A stretch of 64,000 nucleotides of DNA, from contig JAAYEI010000060.1 in NCBI GenBank assembly GCA_012728815.1, positions 1-64,000 of the forward strand, given 5' to 3'. Below are positions 1 through 7,204 of the stretch, one piece after another; position 1 is the first letter of the stretch; each line of letters starts with the position of its first letter. Both the position numbers and the translations under genes were made by a program. The notes under the pieces were generated by a model, which worked only from the letters and a program-made list of their open reading frames with translations, made no database searches and had not been told where the DNA came from. This DNA comes from Clostridiales bacterium (GTDB taxonomy: Bacteria > Bacillota > Clostridia > Christensenellales > Aristaeellaceae).

Positions 1-14
1 ATGATTATCTGGGT

Positions 15-83
15 TCATTCCTTGCCACCTCTGTTGCTTTGATTTTCAGCAACTTCAGTGTAACTGAGCTACGCAAGGAATGA
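15..83. other. Inverted-repeat structure, possible three-way junction
   Basis: An 11-bp perfect inverted repeat (15-25 with 73-83) encloses two smaller hairpins: GTTGCT/AGCAAC at 33-38 and 48-53, and TCAGT/ACTGA at 55-59 and 63-67. Together they could fold as a three-way junction. On the plus strand a T-run follows (about 88-93). It lies beyond the 3' end of the minus-strand pyrophosphatase gene. No gene is seen in 1-149, and I recognise no known RNA family here. Confidence 0.45.
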
Positions 84-149
84 GCCTCTTTTTGTCCTCC
101 TGCGGCAATTCATTTTACAACCTACCTTTTTGGAAATCCCGCGCCTTGA

Positions 150-695
150 TCAGCTGTGGGGTTCATCGGCGCTGACCTGGGCACGCCTGTAAGCCTCCAT
201 GCACTCAGCCACTGTCTGCTGTGCCTCCTTTGCGCCATAAAAGGCCTCGGTGGCGGTGGGTTTGTGCTCCAGCTGTTTGTAGACCGAGAAGAAATGCTGG
301 ATTTCAGCGAAGGTGTGCGGCGGCAGGTCGCTTAAATCCTTCCAGGTGTTCATCTGTGGTTCACCGAACGGGATGGCGATGATCTTCTCGTCCCGCTTGC
401 CCTGGTCAAGCATAATGAGCACGCCGATGGGGTAGACCGCCACCGAGCACAAGGGCACCAGCGGCTCGGTGCACAGCACCAGCACGTCCAGGTGATCACC
501 GTCGTTGGACAGGGTGCGCGGGATGAAGCCATAGTTGGCCGGGTAATGGGTGGAGGTGTACAGGATGCGGTCCAGCCGCAGCAGCCCGGTCTGCTTGTCG
601 ACCTCGTATTTGGTTTTGCTTCCCTTGGAGATTTCAATGATGGCGCGAAAGTTGTCCGGCTGCACGTAGTTGTCAGGGAGCTGGTCAAAAATCAT
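150..695 (-). CDS. ppa: Inorganic pyrophosphatase, family I
   Basis: Soluble cytoplasmic enzyme that hydrolyses pyrophosphate to two phosphates and so pulls biosynthetic reactions forward. The 181-residue product fits the usual 170-180 residues of family I. The known active-site set is visible at the numbering of the E. coli enzyme: K29, E31, R43, Y55, D65, D67, D70, D97, D102 and K104, including the DGDHLDVLV block. The ATG at 695 is chosen because AGGAGG sits six bases upstream; in-frame ATGs further upstream (722, 776, 806) would overlap the promoter and lack a ribosome site. It is divergent from alkA, with 138 bp between starts. I see no typical terminator directly after the stop. Confidence 0.96.
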   Translation of the reverse strand: MIFDQLPDNYVQPDNFRAIIEISKGSKTKYEVDKQTGLLRLDRILYTSTHYPANYGFIPRTLSNDGDHLDVLVLCTEPLVPLCSVAVYPIGVLIMLDQGKRDEKIIAIPFGEPQMNTWKDLSDLPPHTFAEIQHFFSVYKQLEHKPTATEAFYGAKEAQQTVAECMEAYRRAQVSADEPHS

Positions 696-720
696 ACAGA
701 CCTCCTGATCGGTTTTGTTC

Positions 721-729
721 ATTATAGCA
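721..729 (-). promoter_or_regulatory. Extended -10 promoter of ppa
   Basis: On the minus strand this reads TGC-TATAAT, a perfect -10 with an extended TGn element, 25 bases before the ppa start codon. No good -35 is visible at 17 bp (GGTACA). The same TGCTAT extended -10 recurs at four other genes in this window. Confidence 0.7.
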
Positions 730-818
730 TGGATGGCTCCGGCTGTACCGCCGGGGACGGGCGGCAGCGGTTCCATGGCATTGATGGGGCAAACCGTCCG
801 CTTCAAGGGCTTTCATTG

Positions 819-827
819 TGGTATTCT
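819..827 (+). promoter_or_regulatory. Possible extended -10 of alkA
   Basis: TGg-TATTCT lies six bases upstream of the preferred ATG at 834. Transcription would start at or next to the start codon, so the alkA message may be leaderless. There is no convincing -35 and no Shine-Dalgarno sequence before the ATG, which fits that reading but does not prove it. Confidence 0.4.
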
Positions 828-833
828 GATGGC

Positions 834-1727
834 ATGCGACACGACTTGATGCCGGTCGTCCGGCTGCCTTTCATTCCGCCCTTGCCTTGGGATGGGATCC
901 TGGGCTTCCTGGCCGGGCGCGCCATCCCCGGCGTGGAAATGGTGCAGGATGGCAGTTATATGCGCACTGCCAGTTTCCGGCTCGCTGACAACCAGGTGTG
1001 CAGCGGCTGGCTCACAGTCAGCCACCAGGAGGGGCGACCCTGGCTGGCGCTGGCGCTGAGCAGGTCCCTGGCCCCTGCCCTGCCGCAGGTGCGCGACGGA
1101 ATTCGCCGCTTGTTCGACCTGGACCTTGACCCGGCCGGCCCCGCCCGCACCCTGGAAGCCATGAACGCCTGCAGGCCCGGCTTGTTTGTGCCCGGCATCC
1201 GCCTGCCTGGCTGCTTCACGCCCTTTGAGACGGCCACCCGGGCTGTGCTGGGCCAGCAGGTGACCGTGAAGGCTGCCAGCACGCTGGCGGGTCGCCTGGT
1301 GACCCTTCTTGGCAGGCCGCTGGCTGGCACCCCCGAAGGCTTGACACATGCTTTCCCCGAACCCCTTGATTTGCTGGCCCTGGGGGAATCTGCCCAGAAT
1401 CAGCTGGGCCGCCTGGGCATCATCTCGGCGCGCGCCCAATGCATCCTCTCCATCGCGCGCGGGTTGCACCATGGTGAGCTGAGCCTGACCCCGCAAGCCA
1501 ATCCCATTTTGGAGATGGACAAACTGCGCGCCATCCGCGGCATCGGGGGGTGGACAGCGCAGTACATCGCCATGCGCACCATGGGCTATGCTGATGCTTT
1601 TCTGGATACTGACGCCGGCGTGAAACAGGCGCTGCCGGGCATGAGTGCCAGGGAACTGCGCAGGCTGTCTGAAGCCTGGCGGCCCTGGCGCAGCTACGCG
1701 GTGATGTGCCTGTGGAACAGCCTGTGA
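834..1727 (+). CDS. alkA: DNA-3-methyladenine glycosylase II (AlkA type)
   Basis: Base-excision repair glycosylase that removes alkylated purines such as 3-methyladenine. The 297-residue product matches the E. coli AlkA layout: an N-terminal AlkA_N-like domain (about 1-115), then the helix-hairpin-helix glycosylase domain. The hairpin reads IRGIGGWTAQY (about 234-244). D260 in FLDTDAG aligns with the catalytic aspartate D238 of E. coli, and the AlkA-specific WRPWRSYAV block follows near residue 282. The open frame extends upstream to 492, but that part overlaps ppa antisense and is not conserved, so ATG 834 is used; an ATG at 849 is possible. It converges on the nitrilase gene with only three bases between them. 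Confidence 0.9.
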   Translation: MRHDLMPVVRLPFIPPLPWDGILGFLAGRAIPGVEMVQDGSYMRTASFRLADNQVCSGWLTVSHQEGRPWLALALSRSLAPALPQVRDGIRRLFDLDLDPAGPARTLEAMNACRPGLFVPGIRLPGCFTPFETATRAVLGQQVTVKAASTLAGRLVTLLGRPLAGTPEGLTHAFPEPLDLLALGESAQNQLGRLGIISARAQCILSIARGLHHGELSLTPQANPILEMDKLRAIRGIGGWTAQYIAMRTMGYADAFLDTDAGVKQALPGMSARELRRLSEAWRPWRSYAVMCLWNSL

Positions 1728-1730
1728 CCG

Positions 1731-2492
1731 CTACAGGTCAAGCAGCGCGATGTCCTGGGCATCCGGCCCGTAGGGCATCACCTTCAGCACCTGCCCGCCC
1801 GGTCCCATGGCGATGGAGTTGCCGATGGCCAACCAGCCATTCCAGGCACCGCCTGCTACCTCCCCCACGTTGCTCACGCCGATTACGGTCATGTTGAAGC
1901 GCCGGCTCAAGTGGGCGTAGGGCTCATACCATTCCTGGCCATAGGGCTGCCCCAGCCGCTCCGGCGGCACCGCCCAGCTGCAGGGGGACAGCAGCAGGTC
2001 CGCGCCCATCAGGCCCAGCGCCTCGCCCAGGGCGATGCTGGGCATCAGGTTGTCCGCGCACACCGGGATGGCCAGACGGCCAAAGAGGGTGTCATACACC
2101 TCTAGGCGGCTGCCGGGGGTGTACAGGGAATCCTCCACCCCCTGGACCAGGCTGATTTTCCGGTGGCGGCCAACCAGGCTGCCTTTGTCTGAAATCAGAA
2201 CAGCGGTGTTGTACACCCGGCCGCCCTTGCGCTGGGTCAGTCCGGCTACAACCCAGATGTTGTTTGCCCGGGCGGCTTCCCGCAGCGTCTTCAGGCTGGC
2301 CTTGCTGCGCTTGCCTGTGAGCGAGGCGGCGCCGGGGCTGGTCCAGCCCAGGTCCAGGGCCTCTGGCAGCAGGGCCAGGCTGGCCCCTTCACGGGCCGAC
2401 TGGGCAATCAGGTCCGCGGCCTGGCGCAGGTTGACCTCCGGCGCGCCAGGAATGACCCTCATCTGCACCATGGCGATGGTAAACCCCTTCAT
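1731..2492 (-). CDS. Carbon-nitrogen hydrolase (nitrilase superfamily)
   Basis: Predicted cytoplasmic amidase or related C-N hydrolase of 253 residues, the usual length. The Glu-Lys-Cys triad of the superfamily is present: E44 in LLPEA, K112 in HRKISL and C145 in PVCADN. The residues after the catalytic cysteine (ADNLMP) differ from the common YDLRFP of omega-amidases, so the substrate cannot be named. The ATG at 2492 follows GGAGGAGG. The gene lies just downstream of the tRNA array terminator and has no clear promoter of its own, so it may depend on read-through. It is convergent with alkA. Confidence 0.85.
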   Translation of the reverse strand: MKGFTIAMVQMRVIPGAPEVNLRQAADLIAQSAREGASLALLPEALDLGWTSPGAASLTGKRSKASLKTLREAARANNIWVVAGLTQRKGGRVYNTAVLISDKGSLVGRHRKISLVQGVEDSLYTPGSRLEVYDTLFGRLAIPVCADNLMPSIALGEALGLMGADLLLSPCSWAVPPERLGQPYGQEWYEPYAHLSRRFNMTVIGVSNVGEVAGGAWNGWLAIGNSIAMGPGGQVLKVMPYGPDAQDIALLDL

Positions 2493-2530
2493 GGAAGCCT
2501 CCTCCCCCGGACACGCCCGGGAAATCTGAT

Positions 2531-2566
2531 ACGGAAAAGCGGCATTCCGGTGATGGAATGCCGCTT
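2531..2566 (-). terminator. Rho-independent terminator of the tRNA operon
   Basis: A 12-bp perfect stem (AAGCGGCATTCC at 2537-2548 paired with 2555-2566) with a six-base loop is followed on the minus strand by TTTT. It sits three bases past the CCA end of tRNA-Tyr. Confidence 0.9.
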
Positions 2567-2568
2567 GG

Positions 2569-2653
<85 letters not shown>

Positions 2654-2656
2654 TTG

Positions 2657-2732
2657 TGGAGCTGGTGAAGGGACTTGAACCCGCAACCTGCTGATTACAA
2701 ATCAGCTGCTCTGCCAATTGAGCTACACCAGC
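2657..2732 (-). tRNA. tRNA-Thr (TGT)
   Basis: 76 nt with encoded CCA. Acceptor stem GCTGGTG/CACCAGC, discriminator T, anticodon loop TTTGTAA reading ACA codons, and a T-loop with the GGTTCAA consensus. Confidence 0.96.
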
Positions 2733-2752
2733 ACAGGCCCAACAGCAGAAAA

Positions 2753-2829
2753 TGGCGACCCGGAAGGGGCTCGAACCCTCGACCTCCAGCGTGACAGGCT
2801 GGCATTCTAACCAACTGAACTACCGGGCC
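2753..2829 (-). tRNA. tRNA-Asp (GTC)
   Basis: 77 nt with encoded CCA. Acceptor stem GGCCCGG/CCGGGTC with one G-T pair at 2-71, discriminator G as expected for Asp, anticodon loop CTGTCAC. Confidence 0.96.
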
Positions 2830-2837
2830 AGGCGGAA

Positions 2838-2914
2838 TGGTGGGCCTTCAGGGACTTGAACCCCGGACCAACCGGTTATGAGCCGGCCGCTCTGACCAAC
2901 TGAGCTAAAGGCCC
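2838..2914 (-). tRNA. tRNA with CAT anticodon (Ile2 or elongator Met)
   Basis: 77 nt with encoded CCA, acceptor GGGCCTT/AAGGCCC, anticodon loop CTCATAA. It is not an initiator, because positions 1-72 are paired. The C4-G69 and C5-G68 pairs are those recognised by TilS in E. coli tRNA-Ile2, and the first part resembles Bacillus tRNA-Ile2. A lysidine-modified tRNA reading AUA is therefore slightly favoured over elongator Met, but sequence alone does not settle it. Confidence 0.93.
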
Positions 2915-2940
2915 GTTGCTGCCCCTGCAGCGTGAAGAAA

Positions 2941-3015
2941 TGGTGACCCCGAGGGGGTTCGAACCCCTGTTACCGCCGTGAAAGGGCGGTGTCTTAACCA
3001 CTTGACCACGGGGCC
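2941..3015 (-). tRNA. tRNA-Glu (TTC)
   Basis: 75 nt with encoded CCA. Acceptor stem GGCCCCG/CGGGGTC, anticodon loop CTTTCAC, and close overall likeness to Bacillus tRNA-Glu. Confidence 0.97.
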
Positions 3016-3038
3016 ACACTGACCCTCTCACCCGAAAA

Positions 3039-3115
3039 TGGTCGGGGTGAAGGGATTTGAACCCCCGGCCCCATGCTCCCAAAGCACGTGCGCTACCAGG
3101 CTGCGCTACACCCCG
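3039..3115 (-). tRNA. tRNA-Pro (TGG)
   Basis: 77 nt with encoded CCA. Acceptor stem CGGGGTG/CACCCCG with the C1-G72 pair typical of bacterial tRNA-Pro, discriminator A, anticodon loop TTTGGGA. It is the first tRNA of the transcript (order Pro, Glu, CAT, Asp, Thr, Tyr). Confidence 0.97.
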
Positions 3116-3143
3116 AAGGTTGCCGTGTTGAGCGGCGAGGCCT

Positions 3144-3172
3144 ATCTTACTAAAGCCAGGGTGGGTTGTCAA
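3144..3172 (-). promoter_or_regulatory. Promoter of the tRNA operon
   Basis: On the minus strand: TTGACA (3167-3172), a 17-bp spacer, then TAAGAT (3144-3149). Transcription would start near 3137, about 20 bases before tRNA-Pro. Confidence 0.88.
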
Positions 3173-3500
3173 GCCTTTTGCCCCGCGAGATGCGCCGTTT
3201 TTGTGGGCTTCAGGATTAAATGGTAAAACACAGCATGAATGAATCAAATGAAGCAACTCTAACAACTCATGAGGTGCGGTTATGGTCAGGGTGTTTTGTG
3301 GAACAAAACCGCAACGCTTACAATCTTAAACCGGCTTTGCTGTGCCAGAATCAGCAAGAACAACCCCACACCAAGGGTTGTTAGAAGTGAAAGCTCAGGA
3401 CATGCATCAGGACAACTGGCAACCTGAAACGATGTTCGCCCCGTTGCACCAGGGCATCCATCTTTTGGTTTCAATGGGTGATTTTTGCAGCCTGTGTCGT
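3173..3500. other. Gene-free region with two inverted repeats
   Basis: No convincing gene lies here; the short open frames overlap tRNA complements or lack ribosome sites. Two perfect inverted repeats stand out: GTTTTGT-GGA-ACAAAAC at 3293-3309, and AACAACCC with GGGTTGTT (3359-3366 and 3375-3382, 8-base loop). Neither has a T-run like a terminator. They lie about 120-210 bp upstream of the opp promoter and could bind a regulator of the transporter operon. Confidence 0.4.
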
Positions 3501-3529
3501 TTGCAAACCGTGTACTTATCCTGTATAAT
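3501..3529 (+). promoter_or_regulatory. Promoter of the opp-like operon
   Basis: TTGCAA (3501-3506), a 17-bp spacer, and a perfect TATAAT (3524-3529). Expected start near 3536 gives a leader of about 44 nt ending in AGGAGG before the ATG at 3580. Confidence 0.88.
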
Positions 3530-3579
3530 CAATGAAACCCAAAACTCGGAAGGGATATTATAAACAGGAGGAAACCCAG

Positions 3580-6084
3580 ATGAAGAAACTGCTCACATTG
3601 CTTGTGGCGTTCGCGCTGGTGATGTCCGCCTTCTCCGCCCTGGCGGAGGCGTTCACCCCAGCGGAAACCTACGACCCCGGCGCCCGCGCCTTTGATGGCG
3701 GCGAGGTTGCCGTCACCTTCAGCGAAGGTGAGTCCGGCGGCCAGGTAACCACGGACATCTATGCCGGTGAAGAGGGCAAGGACTACACGGATGAGAAGTT
3801 CTACACCTACAACACCGCGCTGACCGCCATGGGCGGCGGCCTGGACTGGAACCCCCACACCTGGGAGACCAGCGATGACAGCATCATCCTGGACTACATC
3901 ACCACAGGTTTTTATGCCTACAAGCTCAACACTGCCAAGGACGGCTACTCTGTGATGCCGGAAATGGCCGCGGAGCTGCCGGTCGACGTAACGAGCGAAT
4001 ATGTTGGGCAACTGGGCGTTGAGGAAGGTGAGACAGCCAAGGCCTGGCGTATCGCGCTCAACCAGAACGCTGTGTGGGAGAACGGTGAGAAAATCACCGC
4101 GGACAACTACATCTACTCCATGCAGCAGCAGCTGAACCCCAAGATGCTCAACCGCCGGGCGGACTCCTTCTACGATGGTGATTTCTCCATCGTGAACGCC
4201 AAGAATTACCTGTATGCCGGCCAGGTTGCCTACACCAAGCTGGGTGAGGAAACCGTAGAAGCGGCGCAGGAAGCGGGCAAGGATCTGTTCATTGATATCC
4301 ACGAGTTCTGGGGCATGGCCGGCGCGCTGGACGCTGAGGGCAACGAGGCGCCCAAGTATGTCAGCATCACCGATGAAACCCTCTACCGCGACCTGGCCGT
4401 TGAGGATGAGGAAGCGGACGAGGCCTGGGTATCCGGCAAATACATCTTTGACACCTACCTGGCCCCCGGCGCCCAGTACAACAGCTACGCGGGCGAGTAC
4501 ATGGCCACTTCCGCCATCATGTCCGGCGCCACCTGGGATGAGGTGGGCCTGAAAAAGGTGGACGATTATACCATCGACATCATCCTGGAGAAGAAGGTTG
4601 AGGAAGCCAGCTTCTACATGCCCTACAACATGTCCAGTAACTGGCTGGTGTATGAGCCCCTGTATGAAGCCAGCAAAAAGTTCTTTGACGCGGATGGCGC
4701 CGAGGTGGCCACTGAGGAAGAGGCTGCCAGCGTCACCACCGACTACCAGACCACCATTGAAAAAACCATGGGCTATGGCCCCTACAAGCTGACCTACTTT
4801 GAGCTAGACAAGCAGTTCACCCTGGAGCGCAACGACACCTGGTATGGTTACAGCGATGGCCGGCACCTGGGCCAGTACCAGACTGACCGCATCGTCTACA
4901 CCGTGATTGCCGAGCAGGCCACCCGGCTGCTGGCTTTCCTGGCGGGCGAGCTGGACACCGTGGGCCTGCAATCCCAGGACATGGAAAAGTATGCCTCCAG
5001 CAAGTACATCAGTTACGAGCCGCAGAGCTTTACCACCAAGATCACCTTCAACACAGACTACGAGAAACTGCTCTCCCACGGCACCAACAGCCAGGTGGTG
5101 GTGGTGGATGAGTTCCGCCAAGCCTTCGCCTTCGCGCTGGACCGCGAGCACTTCGCCACCGCGTACACCGCGGCCGGTTCCGCCGGCTACGGCATGCTCA
5201 ACTACCTGTACACCTACAACCCCTTCACCGGCGCCATCTACCGTGACAGCGACCCGGCCAAGGAAGCCCTGGTCAACACCTACGGCGTGACCTTCGGCGA
5301 GGGCAAGGACTATGCCACCCTGGACGAGGCCTATGAAGCCATGACCGGCTATGACATGGCCAAAGCCCAGGCGCTGATGGCAACCGCCTATGACAAGGCT
5401 GTGGACGCGGGCATCTATGACGGTGAGAGCGAGGTCAAGATTGACTTCCGCGTGTACAACGCCGATGAGATTTACGTGCAGATGTTCACCTACCTGGACA
5501 CCCAGGTGCAGGAAGCTGTCAAGGGCAGCGGGTTTGATGGCAAGCTCAGCCTGAACATGACCGTTGACCCGGACTACTACGAGACCATGTATTCCGGCGG
5601 TGCGGACATGATCTTCACCACCTGGGGCGGTGCCGCGATGGCGCCCTTCGGGATGATGGCCCAGGTTTACACCGACGCGGCTGACGGCTCCGGCAACCAG
5701 ATGGAAGTGGGCTTTGATACCGACAAGATCGCCCTGACCTATACCGTGAACGGCGAGCAAATCACCGAGAGCCTGCGCAACTGGACCATCTGGGCCAACA
5801 ACGGCGCGAACGAGCTGCTGGACAGCAAGATCGGCAAGTTCGGTGATTTGACCTATGAAAGCCGCTGCGCCTTCTACGCCAAGATGGAAGAAGCCTACCT
5901 GGCCTACTATGTCACCACCCCGCTGTACTACCGCAACGTAGCCTCCCTGGAGTCCCAGAAGGTCAACTTCCCGGTGGATACCTACCTGCAGCTGGTGGCC
6001 TTCGGCGGCATCTCTTACATGACCTACAACTATGACGATGCCGGCTGGGCCGACTACATCGCCAACAACACCCTGGAGTACTGA
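3580..6084 (+). CDS. Oligopeptide-type ABC transporter substrate-binding protein, enlarged
   Basis: Exported receptor that would deliver a peptide-like ligand to the permeases encoded next. It looks like a family 5 binding protein (SBP_bac_5): clustered LERNDTWYG, AEQATRLLAFLAGELD and QAFAFALDREH segments are typical. At 834 residues it is roughly 250 longer than usual OppA/DppA. The signal peptide (1-22, cleavage likely after LAEA) has no lipobox cysteine, so there is no lipid anchor as is common in Gram-positive bacteria. The mature protein is acidic and rich in aromatic residues. ATG 3580 has AGGAGG eight bases upstream. The first gene of the operon, it is separated from the permease by two strong hairpins. 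The ligand is unknown. Confidence 0.88.
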   Translation: MKKLLTLLVAFALVMSAFSALAEAFTPAETYDPGARAFDGGEVAVTFSEGESGGQVTTDIYAGEEGKDYTDEKFYTYNTALTAMGGGLDWNPHTWETSDDSIILDYITTGFYAYKLNTAKDGYSVMPEMAAELPVDVTSEYVGQLGVEEGETAKAWRIALNQNAVWENGEKITADNYIYSMQQQLNPKMLNRRADSFYDGDFSIVNAKNYLYAGQVAYTKLGEETVEAAQEAGKDLFIDIHEFWGMAGALDAEGNEAPKYVSITDETLYRDLAVEDEEADEAWVSGKYIFDTYLAPGAQYNSYAGEYMATSAIMSGATWDEVGLKKVDDYTIDIILEKKVEEASFYMPYNMSSNWLVYEPLYEASKKFFDADGAEVATEEEAASVTTDYQTTIEKTMGYGPYKLTYFELDKQFTLERNDTWYGYSDGRHLGQYQTDRIVYTVIAEQATRLLAFLAGELDTVGLQSQDMEKYASSKYISYEPQSFTTKITFNTDYEKLLSHGTNSQVVVVDEFRQAFAFALDREHFATAYTAAGSAGYGMLNYLYTYNPFTGAIYRDSDPAKEALVNTYGVTFGEGKDYATLDEAYEAMTGYDMAKAQALMATAYDKAVDAGIYDGESEVKIDFRVYNADEIYVQMFTYLDTQVQEAVKGSGFDGKLSLNMTVDPDYYETMYSGGADMIFTTWGGAAMAPFGMMAQVYTDAADGSGNQMEVGFDTDKIALTYTVNGEQITESLRNWTIWANNGANELLDSKIGKFGDLTYESRCAFYAKMEEAYLAYYVTTPLYYRNVASLESQKVNFPVDTYLQLVAFGGISYMTYNYDDAGWADYIANNTLEY

Positions 6085-6097
6085 TGAGGCAACCTGA

Positions 6098-6158
6098 CCC
6101 TCACCCTGTGAGGGCATAAACCGCATGGGCATAGGCGCTCACCCGCCTATGCCCATGC
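6098..6158 (+). other. Twin hairpins between binding-protein and permease genes
   Basis: A 7-bp stem (6098-6104 with 6108-6114) is followed by a perfect 15-bp stem (6123-6137 with 6144-6158, six-base loop), and an AT-rich stretch with TTTTT at 6174-6178. The T-run starts 16 bases past the stem, so this is not a standard terminator. Such elements often protect the upstream message or partly stop transcription, giving more binding protein than membrane subunits. Confidence 0.6.
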
Positions 6159-6244
6159 GCTGACTGGATTATATTTTTACATTGCCGGTTTATCCGCCCT
6201 GGCCGCCAGGCCTTGTGGCAGACAGAACCTGGGGAGAGTTCTTC

Positions 6245-7204
6245 ATGGGAAAATACATTGTAAAGCGCATCCTTTTGATGTTCCTGACCTTGTTCATCAT
6301 CATCACGATGTGCTTCATCCTCATCAAGCTGCTGCCGCTGCCCGCGGTGCGGGAGATGGGCCGCGATGTCAACCTGATCCTGGCCAAGCGTGAACAGATG
6401 GGCTACAACCGCCCCCTGCTGGTGCAGTACTTCCTCTACCTGAAGGGCATCGTGCTGCACTGGGACTGGGGCGTAGGCGAGCAGATGTACGAGGCGCTGA
6501 GCATCTGGAGCGTGCTGACGCAGAAGCTGCCCTACACAGTCATGGTCAACCTCTATTCCATTTTGATGGCTGTTCCCCTGGGGCTGATGTTCGGCATCTA
6601 TGCCGCGCTGAAGAAGAACAAATGGCAGGACCATGTGCTCTCCACCCTGGTTATCATCTTTATATCCGTACCAAGTTATGTATACGCCTTCATTGTCCAG
6701 TACCTGTTCTGCTACAGGCTGGGCTGGTTCCCCTTGACCGTGGAATCGCTTGAAAACGCGGCGTTTTTCAGCGCGCGGATGATCCGCAGCATGATGCCGG
6801 CCATCCTCTCCCTGGGCTTCAGCGTGGTGGCGGGGCTGACGCGCTACACCCGCGCGGAGCTGAGCGAGGTGCTGACCAGCGAGTTCATGCTGCTGGCCCG
6901 CACCAAGGGCTTGACCAAGTCCCAGGCCACTTCCCGCCACGCGCTGCGCAATGCCATGGTGGTCATCCTTCCCATGATCATCGGCGAGTTCATCGGCATT
7001 CTGTTTGGCTCCCTGATCATTGAGAAGATATTCGCCATCCCGGGCGTCGGCAGCCTGTACATCAACGCCATCACCGTGCGGGACTACAACTTTTTCATGG
7101 CGCTGACAGTGTTCTACACCTTCATTGGCCTTGCCAGCAACATCGCGATTGACATCAGCTACGGGCTGATTGACCCGAGAATCAGAATGGGGTCCAGGAA
7201 ATGA
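6245..7204 (+). CDS. Peptide ABC transporter permease, OppB type
   Basis: Inner-membrane channel subunit with about six membrane segments (first at 8-28). 319 residues is normal for the OppB/DppB family. The cytoplasmic coupling loop is recognisable near residues 216-245 (LLARTKGLTKSQATSRHALRNA), followed by the family motif IEKIFAIPGVGSLY. ATG 6245 follows GGGGAGAG; the open frame upstream to 6182 has no ribosome site. Its stop overlaps the start of the next permease by four bases (ATGA), so translation is probably coupled. Unlike the other subunits it is not enlarged. Confidence 0.93.
   Translation: MGKYIVKRILLMFLTLFIIITMCFILIKLLPLPAVREMGRDVNLILAKREQMGYNRPLLVQYFLYLKGIVLHWDWGVGEQMYEALSIWSVLTQKLPYTVMVNLYSILMAVPLGLMFGIYAALKKNKWQDHVLSTLVIIFISVPSYVYAFIVQYLFCYRLGWFPLTVESLENAAFFSARMIRSMMPAILSLGFSVVAGLTRYTRAELSEVLTSEFMLLARTKGLTKSQATSRHALRNAMVVILPMIIGEFIGILFGSLIIEKIFAIPGVGSLYINAITVRDYNFFMALTVFYTFIGLASNIAIDISYGLIDPRIRMGSRK

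Noticed and set aside
492..833. N-terminal extension of the alkA frame
   Set aside because: It runs opposite ppa and across the divergent promoters; AlkA homology begins only after 834.
3038..3226. 62-residue plus-strand open frame over tRNA-Pro
   Set aside because: Antisense of a tRNA, another common false prediction.
2876..3265. 129-residue minus-strand open frame across the tRNA cluster
   Set aside because: It is only tRNA genes read through; the protein (GSARALGAWGRGFKSLHPD and similar) is a well-known false translation of tRNA arrays.
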